NCBI GenBank assembly: GCA_000753455.2
Contig: LM994670.1
Span: forward strand, 396,465-460,464
DNA length: 64,000 bases
Reading direction: 5' to 3'
Source: Clostridium jeddahitimonense
GTDB lineage: Bacteria; Bacillota; Clostridia; Clostridiales; Clostridiaceae
Each line of letters begins with the position of its first letter. Position 1 is the stretch's first letter. A program made the translations under genes and the position numbers. Positions 16,666 through 24,902 of the stretch are shown here, one piece after another. The notes under the pieces were generated by a model. It saw nothing but the letters and a program-made list of their open reading frames with translations, searched no databases and was not told the origin of the DNA.

Positions 16666-16702
16666 AAATGGCAAATGGCTTAACTGTTCATTTGTCATTT
16701 TT
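16666..16702 (+). terminator. Hairpin terminator
   Basis: AAATGgCAAATG pairs with CATTTGtCATTT and is followed by T residues; it ends the first DUF4342 gene. Confidence 0.65.
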
Positions 16703-16795
16703 ACTGTTTGGTGAGGTTAATTTCATTTAGCTTAGCATTATGTTTATGAATGGGAATATATGGAGTATAATAAAGGTAAGAGAATAAAGGGGTAA

Positions 16796-16987
16796 AATGG
16801 TAGTGGAGAGTGCGTAGAGTATGGGGAATTAGCAAGCGAAGTATTTGGAGAATTTACCTTTGAAAATGACTATGATAAAAAGATAAATGGAGATGCATCA
16901 AAGTATAGGAATAAAGAGTCATTAGAAGTTATTATTAAGTGGAATGATAAAGAAGAAACTATTGTATTAAATAAAGTAGAAGAGTAA
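16796..16987 (+). pseudogene. Remnant of a reading frame without a start
   Basis: An open frame of 63 codons begins after a stop at 16793 and has no usable start codon or ribosome site. It reads like a protein end (YGELASEVFGEFTFENDYDK, then SLEVIIKWNDKEETIVLNK). The rest of 16703-17056 holds no supported gene. The parent family is not recognised. Confidence 0.4.
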
Positions 16988-17056
16988 TGTATTACTGGTA
17001 TATAATATATCTAGCAGGAATAGTGATTATTTATAAAAATAGATAGGTAGTGAAGT

Positions 17057-17413
17057 ATGAAAAATGATGTTGGATATTGCCTTGAGAGTAATCTAAGACA
17101 GGAAATAATTAAGGTAAAAAAAGTTTGTACAGGTATATTAAATAATGCTGAAGTTTATCTATTTGGTTCAATATCAAAGGGAATGTATAAAATGAATAGC
17201 GATATAGATATTTTGATTTTAATAGATAGTAATAATAGCTTGAAAGAGTTAAGGGATTTAAGACATTTATTAGAAGATGAAATAGATAAAGTTAAGTTAA
17301 GTCGTAACGTTGATATAAAGCTATATAACAAAGATAGATATTTTGAGCTGGCTAAAGAGGTAAGCTTTGAGCAAGCTATAAAAGAAGATTTAATAGATAT
17401 AAGGATGTGGTAG
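17057..17413 (+). CDS. MNT-family nucleotidyltransferase (MntA-like)
   Basis: The minimal nucleotidyltransferase motif GSX10DXD is complete: G37-S38 ... D49-I-D51 (FGSISKGMYKMNSDIDILI). In HEPN/MNT modules this enzyme adds AMP units to its HEPN partner and so keeps it inactive. The stop is one base before the HEPN start, which indicates translational coupling. At 118 aa it is of normal size. Confidence 0.85.
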   Translation: MKNDVGYCLESNLRQEIIKVKKVCTGILNNAEVYLFGSISKGMYKMNSDIDILILIDSNNSLKELRDLRHLLEDEIDKVKLSRNVDIKLYNKDRYFELAKEVSFEQAIKEDLIDIRMW

Positions 17414-17414
17414 T

Positions 17415-17804
17415 ATGGTTAAAAGAGATATGTTTTATTTTGCTGATATAGATGAAAAGTTTATAGCTTCAACTAAGGATAATGTAGGACTTGAAGATGG
17501 AGTTCTTGTACACTGCCAGCAATGTATCGAAAAAAATTTAAAAGCAATAATACAAAAAAAATATGGAATGATTTCAAGAGAGCATAATTTAGTAAAATTA
17601 CTAGAGGTATTATATTTACAAGATTATAGTCAGTTAAAGAAATATAAAAGCTTATGCAGAGATTTAAAAGATTTTTATTTTAGTAGAAGATATGCTTCAG
17701 ATGATTATGAAGTATTAACACATGAAGAGTATGTTGAATATATAGAAAATTTTTATGAGCTTTTAAATGAAATAAAAGTAATTAGAAAAGAATTAGAGGA
17801 ATAG
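17415..17804 (+). CDS. HEPN domain protein (HepT-like) with altered RX4HXY motif
   Basis: The 129-aa all-helical HEPN fold is recognised from HCQQCIEKNLKAIIQKKYG (residues 33-51) and the C-terminal RRYASDDYEVLTHEEY. Where HepT toxins carry RX4HXY, this protein has R91-X4-D96-X-Y98, that is Asp in place of the catalytic His. Many HEPN proteins of the non-toxin branch also lack the His. Together with the MNT gene it forms a toxin-antitoxin-like or regulatory nucleotidyltransferase module. Confidence 0.8.
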   Translation: MVKRDMFYFADIDEKFIASTKDNVGLEDGVLVHCQQCIEKNLKAIIQKKYGMISREHNLVKLLEVLYLQDYSQLKKYKSLCRDLKDFYFSRRYASDDYEVLTHEEYVEYIENFYELLNEIKVIRKELEE

Positions 17805-17852
17805 GTGAAATAGCTTGTTCCTTTATTTTTAGCTTAATATGGAGGATTATTT

Positions 17853-18395
17853 GTGGATAAGTTGAAATTAGTAGATAAGTTAAGAGAGAAGGCTAATATA
17901 AGCTATGAAGAAGCTAAGATTGCTTTGGAAAATAGTAATTGGGACATATTAGATGCTATGCTTTATTTAGAGAGAAGAGGAATAGTAGAAGGTCCTCCTG
18001 TCAGTGTATTTTATTCTAATGAATATAAGGAAAGCTATGATAATAAGCAGGAGGAAGCTTATAGTGATGATAATATAAATAAAAATAATTCTAAGAGTAA
18101 AGATAGTTTTGATGGTATTTTCGAAGCTATATGTAAGGTTATAGATACATGTAATAATATATTTCTTCAAATAAAAAAAGATAGTAGAGTACTTGTGAAT
18201 ATTCCACTTACAGTAGTTATAGTACTTTTATTTTTTGCTTTTTGGATAATTATTCCCTTAGCTATTGTAGGATTATTTTTTGATATAGAGTTTATGCTTT
18301 CATCGAAGAGATTCAATACCGATAATATAGATAAAGTAAATGCTGTATTTAACAAAATATCGAAAGTTGTTAAAGATATAAAGAAAAAATTTTAA
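17853..18395 (+). CDS. DUF4342 (UBA-like) membrane protein, copy 2
   Basis: A GTG start with GGAGG before it opens a protein whose first 48 residues (ISYEEAKIALENSNWDILDAMLYLERRGIV) are paralogous to the protein at 16095. An asparagine/serine-rich linker and a hydrophobic segment (about 117-145) follow. The response regulator gene begins 14 nt after it, so the three genes 17853-20339 form an operon and this protein may feed into the two-component pathway. Confidence 0.75.
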   Translation: MDKLKLVDKLREKANISYEEAKIALENSNWDILDAMLYLERRGIVEGPPVSVFYSNEYKESYDNKQEEAYSDDNINKNNSKSKDSFDGIFEAICKVIDTCNNIFLQIKKDSRVLVNIPLTVVIVLLFFAFWIIIPLAIVGLFFDIEFMLSSKRFNTDNIDKVNAVFNKISKVVKDIKKKF

Positions 18396-18409
18396 GAGAG
18401 GTTTAATTT

Positions 18410-19090
18410 ATGGTTAAGATTTTAATTGTTGAGGATGAAGAAAAAATTGCAAGATTTATAGAGTTAGAGTTAATGCATGAAGGATATAAAGTAATAAAAG
18501 CAAATAACGGAAGAGATGGTCTTGAAATTGCTGAGAGAGGTGAAGCTGATCTTGTTATACTTGATGTTATGCTTCCAGAGATTAATGGACTTGAGGTATT
18601 AAGGAGACTTAGAAGAACTTCAGACGTTCCAGTTATAATGCTTACTGCTAGGGATGCTGTTATGGATAAGGTATCTGGACTTGATGCAGGAGCAGACGAT
18701 TATGTAACAAAACCTTTTGCCATAGAAGAACTACTTGCAAGAATAAGAACAGCTCTTAAAAAGAGAGTAGTTACTGTGAAAAAAGATGAAGATGTATTAA
18801 GATGTGGTTTATTAACTTTAGATAAGATGAGACATAAGGTAACTTATGATAATACAGAAGTAGAGTTAACCAATAGAGAGTTTATGATGTTACAAATATT
18901 ATTAGAAAATAAAAATATAGTTTTAACTAGGGAAGTACTTATAGAAAAGGTATGTGGTTATGATTATGTTGGAGAAACAAATGTGATAGATGTTTATGTA
19001 AGATTTTTAAGAGCAAAAATTGATGATGCCTTCAAGACTAAAATAATAACTACAGTACGTGGAGTAGGGTACGTAATTAAAGATGAGTAA
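18410..19090 (+). CDS. OmpR/PhoB family response regulator
   Basis: The receiver domain (1-118) has its acidic pair at D9/E10, the phospho-acceptor D52 (LVILDVMLPEINGLEVL), T/S in PVIMLTARD, and K in DYVTKPFAIEELLARI. The C-terminal winged helix (130-226) carries LTNREFMMLQILLENK and VDVYVRFLRAKID-like wing residues. It overlaps the kinase gene by 8 nt. Confidence 0.95.
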   Translation: MVKILIVEDEEKIARFIELELMHEGYKVIKANNGRDGLEIAERGEADLVILDVMLPEINGLEVLRRLRRTSDVPVIMLTARDAVMDKVSGLDAGADDYVTKPFAIEELLARIRTALKKRVVTVKKDEDVLRCGLLTLDKMRHKVTYDNTEVELTNREFMMLQILLENKNIVLTREVLIEKVCGYDYVGETNVIDVYVRFLRAKIDDAFKTKIITTVRGVGYVIKDE

Positions 19091-20339
19091 TAAGAAAAAA
19101 AATAAAAATGTTACATCTATTGCAATAAAACTTAATGCCATATCTGTAAGAGATTTATTTTTTAAGTTTCTTATACTTGATGTATGCTTGATGTTCATAA
19201 TAATCGTGCTATGGTGCATGCATGCTGAAAATAGTTTTTATGGAGAAGTAATTAAAGGTGCTCAGAGACACTTTGAATTTTATCCTATAGAAACATCAAA
19301 CTATACTGTAATCTGGAATAATGGAAAAACAATGATTCAGGATGCCAGTACATTTTTATATGCACTTAGAAAAATAGTAATTGTGCTAGGAATTATAGAG
19401 GGAATATTCTTATTAGAAGAGATAATATTCGGAACAGCAAAGGTTAGAAAAAGATTAAAACCACTTAATGATATAGCTGAAACAGCAAGTAGGCTTAGTA
19501 ATATGGACTTTAGTGAAGAAAGGTTTCAAAGCTTAGAAGATGCTATAGCTAAAATAAGTCCTGTAAGTACGGATGAAAGAATACATATAGGGGATAGTGA
19601 GCTTCATGGGTTAGAGGATGCCATAAATAAATTATTAGATAGAATGAGAGATTCTTATAGACAGCAGGCAAGGTTTGTTTCAGATGCATCTCATGAGCTT
19701 AGAACTCCGATTTCTGTAATACAAGGTTATGCAAATATGCTAGATCGTTGGGGGAAAAATGATAAAGAAATATTAGATGAATCTATTGCAGCAATAAAAT
19801 CTGAGTCTGAAAATATGAAAAATTTAGTTGAACAATTACTATTCTTAGCTAGGGGTATTAACGGAAAAACTCAACTTACAATAACAGAGTTTTTACTAAA
19901 TGACATGATAAGTGAAGTTTTTGAAGAGTCTAAGATGATAGACCAAAATCATATATATAGATATATCAATTCAGAAAATATAAGCATTAATGGAGATTGT
20001 GGACTACTTAAGCAAACAGCTAGAATATTAGTAGAAAATGCTGCTAAATATACTGAGTCCGGAGGAGAAATAATACTTAAAGTAGGAACAAATCCTAAAG
20101 GAGAACCATATTTTTATATACAAGATAATGGAATAGGAATAGATAATGAAGATATACCACATATATTTGAACGTTTCTTTAGAGCAGACACTGCAAGGGT
20201 GAGAAAGAATGGAGGTACAGGGCTTGGACTATCTATAGCAAAATGGATTATTGATAGCCATAAGGGATACTTTAGTGTTTTAAGTAGAAAAGAAATTGGA
20301 ACTAGAATAACAGTATTTTTACCCAAAGTAGATAGTTGA
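19083..20339 (+). CDS. Sensor histidine kinase
   Basis: Two membrane segments (about residues 22-42 and 97-117) flank a short extracellular loop. A linker is followed by the H box SDASHELRTPISV with H204, the N box (VENAAKY), the G1 box (DNGIGI), the F box (IFERFFRADTAR) and the G2 box (GGTGLGLSIAK). The short sensor region is like that of kinases that sense envelope or membrane state. It should phosphorylate the adjacent regulator. Confidence 0.94.
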   Translation: MSNKKKNKNVTSIAIKLNAISVRDLFFKFLILDVCLMFIIIVLWCMHAENSFYGEVIKGAQRHFEFYPIETSNYTVIWNNGKTMIQDASTFLYALRKIVIVLGIIEGIFLLEEIIFGTAKVRKRLKPLNDIAETASRLSNMDFSEERFQSLEDAIAKISPVSTDERIHIGDSELHGLEDAINKLLDRMRDSYRQQARFVSDASHELRTPISVIQGYANMLDRWGKNDKEILDESIAAIKSESENMKNLVEQLLFLARGINGKTQLTITEFLLNDMISEVFEESKMIDQNHIYRYINSENISINGDCGLLKQTARILVENAAKYTESGGEIILKVGTNPKGEPYFYIQDNGIGIDNEDIPHIFERFFRADTARVRKNGGTGLGLSIAKWIIDSHKGYFSVLSRKEIGTRITVFLPKVDS

Positions 20340-20445
20340 AGAAATAGAAGAATCATTTATTATGATTAGTTTTAACTATTAAGAATCAATAGGTTTAAAT
20401 TATCATAAATTAAAAGGGATATGGGAATAGGAGGATAAAGAAATT

Positions 20446-21078
20446 ATGAAAAAAATTATTATTTCTTTATTAATAGCTACAATGTTTTTAACTGCATGTT
20501 CATTAGGTGAGTCTAAAGACAAATCTGAAAGTAATAATAAGCCAGATAAAGAAACTACTGAGGATATTAATGATACTAGTAAAGAAAAAGATACTACAGT
20601 AAATGAAGAGGATGCTGTTAATAAGGATGAAACAAATAAAAGTGAAGAAGAAGATTTCAGTCAAACAAATTCAAATAATACATCACAAAATAGTAATGGA
20701 TTAGCAAGTATAGATATAAGTGAGAAGGTTAAAGATTATATTATTAATGGACAAAATGATAAGTCAGAAGCAGAAAAATATAAATGGAGTACTAGGTTTC
20801 TAAATGAGGTTGATATAGAAAGTTTATATAATCAATATATATCAGCAGGAAATAACGCAGGAAATATAGAAGACTTTGCTAAATATATTACATTAAATGC
20901 ACCTATATTAAGCAATTGGGAAGAACTATTTAAAAGTGATTTAAAAGAAACATATGGAGAAGAAGTTGTTAAATTAGAACATTTAGAAGGAGATTTATAT
21001 CAAGCTTATGTGAACAAAGATGGATCAGAAGTACCTTTTGTTGTAGTTTCATCAAGGACGGGTTATTTCCATGGATAG
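20446..21078 (+). CDS. Lipoprotein of unknown function, 210 aa
   Basis: A type II signal peptide with lipobox LTAC (Cys18) is followed by a long charged, low-complexity stretch of D/E/K/N/S/T (about 20-85) and a folded domain of about 110 aa (WSTRFLNEVDIESLYNQYIS ... LEGDLYQAYVNKDG). It stands 106 nt after the histidine kinase gene in the same direction and could be part of its regulon. No family recognised. Confidence 0.7.
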   Translation: MKKIIISLLIATMFLTACSLGESKDKSESNNKPDKETTEDINDTSKEKDTTVNEEDAVNKDETNKSEEEDFSQTNSNNTSQNSNGLASIDISEKVKDYIINGQNDKSEAEKYKWSTRFLNEVDIESLYNQYISAGNNAGNIEDFAKYITLNAPILSNWEELFKSDLKETYGEEVVKLEHLEGDLYQAYVNKDGSEVPFVVVSSRTGYFHG

Positions 21079-21103
21079 AATAGATAGATAATACAAATAA
21101 TAG

Positions 21104-21140
21104 TAAGATAAGTTATATAAGAGATAGCTTATCTTATTTT
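21104..21140 (+). terminator. Hairpin terminator
   Basis: TAAGATAAG pairs with CTTATCTTA and is followed by TTTT. Confidence 0.8.
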
Positions 21141-21233
21141 TATACGTAAAATTATGTAATAATAGATTGGAATTAAGGATTAAATAAAGTTCTTTAAAGT
21201 CTAAAATATAGTTATAAATGTTGATATTTATAA

Positions 21234-21461
21234 CTATATTTTGACAAGGATATGCTCACCAGTATGAGATATAACTTCTACAATTTTTAATCCTTTATAA
21301 TTCTTTAAAGTACCTTTTACTGATTTAAAAAGCTGTAGGGCTAACTTTTTTTCTTCAGTATTAAGAAATTTATTTGGGATGAATTTTATTGCTACACTTC
21401 CCATAGACAATGGTATTGGTAAGGTCAAATTAAAACCTTCACTTTTTATTGAAACTATCAT
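21234..21461 (-). CDS. Small protein of the DUF2089/SHOCT operon, 75 aa
   Basis: A short beta-rich protein (MIVSIKSEGFNLTLPIPLSM, IVEVISHTGEHILVKI) whose layout resembles the C-terminal part of the SHOCT-like protein encoded just before it. It lies 10 nt downstream of that gene, so it is the third gene of the operon 22240-21234. Function unknown. Confidence 0.65.
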   Translation of the reverse strand: MIVSIKSEGFNLTLPIPLSMGSVAIKFIPNKFLNTEEKKLALQLFKSVKGTLKNYKGLKIVEVISHTGEHILVKI

Positions 21462-21471
21462 TTAGAGACCT

Positions 21472-21861
21472 CTAATCTATAAATATTTTAACTATATCTC
21501 CTTCGCTGGAGCATATGTTTACTATTTCACCCATAACTTCATTATCTAAGCAAGACACTAGTGTATTCATTAGCGCATCTATATCAATTCCGTCCATACC
21601 TTCAATATATTTTGTTATTGGTAATTTACCAGATACCTTTAATATCTCTTTAACTATCTTAATTGGTAACTGTATATTGACTTTATCGCCTTCATTACTT
21701 AAAACGACAACTTTTAAAAATTTATCCTCATATCTTTTAGATACTATAGCTTCAGTATCTTTTGATGAATTTCCTAAAGCATCAATTAACTCTTTAGCTT
21801 TATAAGCAGAAACTTTACCTTCTTCAACCATTTTTAATATCATAAGAATTTCTTCATTCAT
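21472..21861 (-). CDS. SHOCT-like domain protein (YvlB/LiaX-related N-terminus)
   Basis: The N-terminal short helical motif (MNEEILMILKMVEEGKVSAYKAKELIDALG) is the SHOCT-like element found at the start of YvlB/LiaX-type envelope-stress proteins. The rest (50-129) is a small beta domain (LKVVVLSNEGDKVNIQLPIKIVKEILK) that contains no adhesin-like repeat. It is co-transcribed with a DUF2089 regulator. Confidence 0.75.
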   Translation of the reverse strand: MNEEILMILKMVEEGKVSAYKAKELIDALGNSSKDTEAIVSKRYEDKFLKVVVLSNEGDKVNIQLPIKIVKEILKVSGKLPITKYIEGMDGIDIDALMNTLVSCLDNEVMGEIVNICSSEGDIVKIFID

Positions 21862-21877
21862 AATAACACTCCTAAAT

Positions 21878-22240
21878 TTAATCTTTTAATTTACTAATTG
21901 CTTCATCAACAGAAATATCTCCGTTTTTAAGGGAATCTAAAATGTCTTTATTATCTTGTTTAACTTTAGTTTCTCTTGCTGAATATCCTAAACTTTCAAT
22001 AACTTCATCTAGTTTTGCTCTAACTGTTGGATAGGAAATGCCAAGTTCTTTTTCAACTTCTTTTATACTACCTCTACATTTAATGAAGGTTTCTACAAAA
22101 TACAATTGATCAGTACTTAAATAATCAAACTTAGATAATTCAAATTCATTCTCTATAACAGTATTGCAACTATTACATCTCAATCTTATTGCTTTTAGTT
22201 TATTAGAGCATACTGGACAACGACTTAATAACTTATACAT
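21878..22240 (-). CDS. DUF2089 family zinc-ribbon/HTH regulator
   Basis: Residues 1-30 hold a zinc ribbon (CPVC...CNSC), residues 40-90 a helix-turn-helix of the sigma-4 kind (LYFVETFIKCRGSIKEVEKELGISYPTVRAKLDEVIESLGY), and the C-terminus a SHOCT-like short helix (ILDSLKNGDISVDEAISKLKD). DUF2089 proteins sit with YvlB-like genes in many Firmicutes and are taken as transcription regulators of envelope stress. It heads the three-gene operon. Confidence 0.85.
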   Translation of the reverse strand: MYKLLSRCPVCSNKLKAIRLRCNSCNTVIENEFELSKFDYLSTDQLYFVETFIKCRGSIKEVEKELGISYPTVRAKLDEVIESLGYSARETKVKQDNKDILDSLKNGDISVDEAISKLKD

Positions 22241-22266
22241 AAATTACCTCCAAACTATAATATTAA

Positions 22267-22293
22267 TTTACACCTTTTTTTATAAAGTGTAAA
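22267..22293 (-). promoter_or_regulatory. Promoter/operator of the DUF2089 operon
   Basis: TTTACAC-N13-GTGTAAA is a perfect inverted repeat just upstream of the DUF2089 gene. On the minus strand it also reads as a -35 TTTACA and a -10 TAAATT with a 17-bp spacer, so a protein bound here would block or shape initiation. Autoregulation by the DUF2089 protein is a guess. Confidence 0.45.
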
Positions 22294-22385
22294 GAGAAAA
22301 ATTAAATAAATTAATAACGATATTTAAAATATTAATTTAAAAGTTAAAATAATTAATAAAATTAATAACAAAATTAAGAAAATAA

Positions 22386-22427
22386 AAAAGAATCTACAAA
22401 TCTAAATGAGATTTACAGATTCTTTTT
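22386..22427 (-). terminator. Hairpin terminator
   Basis: AAAGAATCT(A)CAAATCT pairs with AGATTT(A)CAGATTCTTT between A and T runs; it ends the pair of secreted-protein genes. Confidence 0.8.
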
Positions 22428-22443
22428 ATTTTATTTAAAGGAA

Positions 22444-22941
22444 TTAAGAGGCTAAATTTAATTCACTCTCTAAAGAGTTAGTTAGTATAGTACCTTGAGA
22501 CATATTGGTATATATACCATATAAGCTTTTATAATTTTGCTCTACATTATCAGTATTTAAATAATCCTTTAACTCCTCATAAGATAATCTATAATATCCA
22601 ATTATAATTGAGAGAAGTAAATAATATTGCTTATCAGTACTGATAATGCTAGGGCTTTCAACATTTTTTAGTGTTGAAGCTCTTAACTTGTTTAATTCAT
22701 TAATTTCAGTATTTATAGTATTTAAAAGATCATTAGATTTTTCATTTGCTAATTTATAATTAAAAGCTTTATTAAGATTAGAATTAAAATCTAATGATGT
22801 CTTTTTTAGCTCATTTATAATATTGATTACGTCAGGCGATGAATCTATATTTATATCGCTATATGCAGTAATTTGAAGGTTATTAAAAATAAATAAGCTT
22901 AATATTAATATATTTATTATATAGAATACTGTCTTTTTCAT
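22444..22941 (-). CDS. Secreted helical protein, tandem copy 2
   Basis: A signal peptide (about 1-28) precedes a roughly 135-aa helical domain with TEINELNKLRAS and IIGYYRLSYEELKDYLNT. These segments match EIANLNSLRES and TTGYYKLAYQSLRMALNT of the gene before it (22991), so the two are diverged tandem duplicates. No known family, no cysteine and no anchor; presumably released or wall-associated. Confidence 0.65.
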   Translation of the reverse strand: MKKTVFYIINILILSLFIFNNLQITAYSDINIDSSPDVINIINELKKTSLDFNSNLNKAFNYKLANEKSNDLLNTINTEINELNKLRASTLKNVESPSIISTDKQYYLLLSIIIGYYRLSYEELKDYLNTDNVEQNYKSLYGIYTNMSQGTILTNSLESELNLAS

Positions 22942-22990
22942 AGAAATATCCTTTCGTTTAACATTATTTCTAGACTTTATCTTTTGATGA

Positions 22991-23506
22991 TTATAAATTA
23001 ACGGCTTTTTCTATGGAGTTAAGAGTTGTAGATCCTAAGGTGTTATATCTAAAAAAATCCGCTAAGTATTTAATTTGCATAGCACTATCTTTAGTATTGA
23101 GCGCCATCCTAAGGGATTGATATGCAAGTTTATAATACCCTGTAGTTATAAGAATTCCTAAAGCAATACTTTGATCATCTGATGATATACTAGGGTTATT
23201 ACTAAACGTAAATAGACTTTCACGTAGACTATTTAAGTTAGCTATTTCGTAGTCTATTTGGTTTATTAAACTTTCTGGGTTTTGCTTTTTCATTAAAGAA
23301 GAATAAACACTTTCACCTAGATAATATAACTCGTTATAAAGTGGTTGTATCTTTTGTATATATCCTAATAATTCAGAGTTTGCAGTTGGACTTATTCTAT
23401 TAATGTATGAACTATTAATAGAATAAAAGGCTGATGCTGGCTTTACAGGTAAAATTAATAAACATACTAAGACTATTGAAATCTTTTTATAAATAGTTTT
23501 ACTCAT
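22991..23506 (-). CDS. Secreted helical protein, tandem copy 1
   Basis: It has a signal peptide with the A-x-A type end PASA (about residue 26) and a helical domain of the same layout as copy 2. It is first in a two-gene transcript, with a 49-nt gap to copy 2. AGGAGA precedes the start. I do not recognise the family. Confidence 0.65.
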   Translation of the reverse strand: MSKTIYKKISIVLVCLLILPVKPASAFYSINSSYINRISPTANSELLGYIQKIQPLYNELYYLGESVYSSLMKKQNPESLINQIDYEIANLNSLRESLFTFSNNPSISSDDQSIALGILITTGYYKLAYQSLRMALNTKDSAMQIKYLADFFRYNTLGSTTLNSIEKAVNL

Positions 23507-23669
23507 TATATATTCTCCTAAGATTTATTAATATATATTATTCCACTTTTGGATTATATAATGTATTATTCTTTACTTTAGAGAATTAATAATATAAGTA
23601 ACTTAAAAAATTGTAAAATCAAAAATTTTTTTAAATAATATAATAATCTATATAGAATATTATGAGAAA

Positions 23670-24329
23670 TTAAAGTGTTAAAAGTAGTGATTTAAGTTCA
23701 GAAACATCTTTTACAATATAATCTGCACCACTACTAGATAATTCCTCATATGAACCATATCCATGTAAAACTCCTATTGATTCGATATTTAGAGCTTTTG
23801 CACCAATGATATCATGTTCTCTATCACCAATCATAATTATTTCTGACATATTATTTATCATTTGTTGTTCTAATGCATAGCTAATTACATCAGCTTTTTT
23901 TGTCCTAGTATTGTCAAGATTACTTCCACTAATAAAATCAAAGTATTTTTTTAGATTAAAATGTTCAAGGATTTTTTCAGCAAAGACTGTTGGCTTTGAT
24001 GTAGCAATTATTAGAGATTTACCATCATTTTTTAATGCTATAAGCATATCTTCAAAGTTTTCATAAACTGTATTTTCGTAAAGTCCATTAGTTGAAAAGT
24101 ATTCTCTATAGTAAGCAATAGCTTTTAATGCATCTTCTTCAGTAAAGTTATAGAAATTCATAAAGGAATCCTTTAATGGTGGACCAATAAATTTGCAAAG
24201 AGTATTTAAGTCTTCAACCTCGATTCCAAATTTATTTAATGCATATCTAACTGATTTTGTTATTCCTATCATTGGATCTGTAACAGTTCCATCTAAGTCA
24301 AATAATATATATTTTTTTATGATAATCAT
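23670..24329 (-). CDS. HAD hydrolase, phosphoglycolate phosphatase-like
   Basis: Motif I is FDLDGTVTDP (residues 9-18), motif II IIATSKP, and motif IV MIGDREHDIIGAKALNIESIGVLHGYG. A C1-type four-helix cap (about 25-85) is of the PGPase/GmhB-like class often annotated as 5'-nucleotidase or phosphoglycolate phosphatase. The ATG at 24329 abuts a GGGGG stretch, so the exact start is unsure. Substrate unknown. Confidence 0.88.
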   Translation of the reverse strand: MIIIKKYILFDLDGTVTDPMIGITKSVRYALNKFGIEVEDLNTLCKFIGPPLKDSFMNFYNFTEEDALKAIAYYREYFSTNGLYENTVYENFEDMLIALKNDGKSLIIATSKPTVFAEKILEHFNLKKYFDFISGSNLDNTRTKKADVISYALEQQMINNMSEIIMIGDREHDIIGAKALNIESIGVLHGYGSYEELSSSGADYIVKDVSELKSLLLTL

Positions 24330-24561
24330 CCCCCTAAAAATATTTATAGATAATAAATTAGTATAAGTTTATCATAGATATGGAGAGTTTTTAAGGTGGT
24401 ATTCAAGGTGGTATGGTAAATATTACTTTATATAAAATTATTTTTGAGTATAATTATATATGAAAATGTTTTGGTAGAGAGTATTTTGCGAAGTTAGTGA
24501 TAAAGAGAGAATAGTAAATTATTAATAGTAGAAATATAAAATGGATAATGGAGGCGATTTT

Positions 24562-24873
24562 ATGATTTGTCCAGAATGCAATTCAAAGTTTAGATTAAGA
24601 GACAGAATAAAATCAATGGTAAAAAAGTATGGGGAAATAAAGTGTAGCAATTGTAAAAGTATATTTGTAGAAGAGAAATGTCATAAGGGTGTTAGTACAT
24701 CAGTATGTATGGGGTTAACCGTACTATTATGTAGCACTGTTAATTTAGTAGTAAGTGGCTTGTTAAAGAATATGTTTATAGCTCTTTCTATAGTTATATT
24801 TGTAGCAGTGGTATTAGTTCCAAGTGTGATGTTTTTATCACAAAACTGGACAAGCTACGAAAAGATTAATTAA
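24562..24873 (+). CDS. Zinc-ribbon membrane protein (TIGR04104-like)
   Basis: The ATG at 24562 follows GGAGG; an upstream in-frame ATG overlaps that site. The first 35 residues carry CPEC-X21-CSNC, a zinc ribbon like that of the CXXC-20-CXXC family. Two hydrophobic segments follow (about 46-66 and 70-92). Possibly co-transcribed with the lipoprotein gene 29 nt downstream. Confidence 0.75.
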   Translation: MICPECNSKFRLRDRIKSMVKKYGEIKCSNCKSIFVEEKCHKGVSTSVCMGLTVLLCSTVNLVVSGLLKNMFIALSIVIFVAVVLVPSVMFLSQNWTSYEKIN

Positions 24874-24902
24874 TAATATTAAATTTTAAAGGGGGATAAA
24901 TT

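Noticed and set aside
18167..18355. Minus-strand frames within the second DUF4342 gene
   Set aside because: Shadows of a gene with a good ribosome site and recognised domain.
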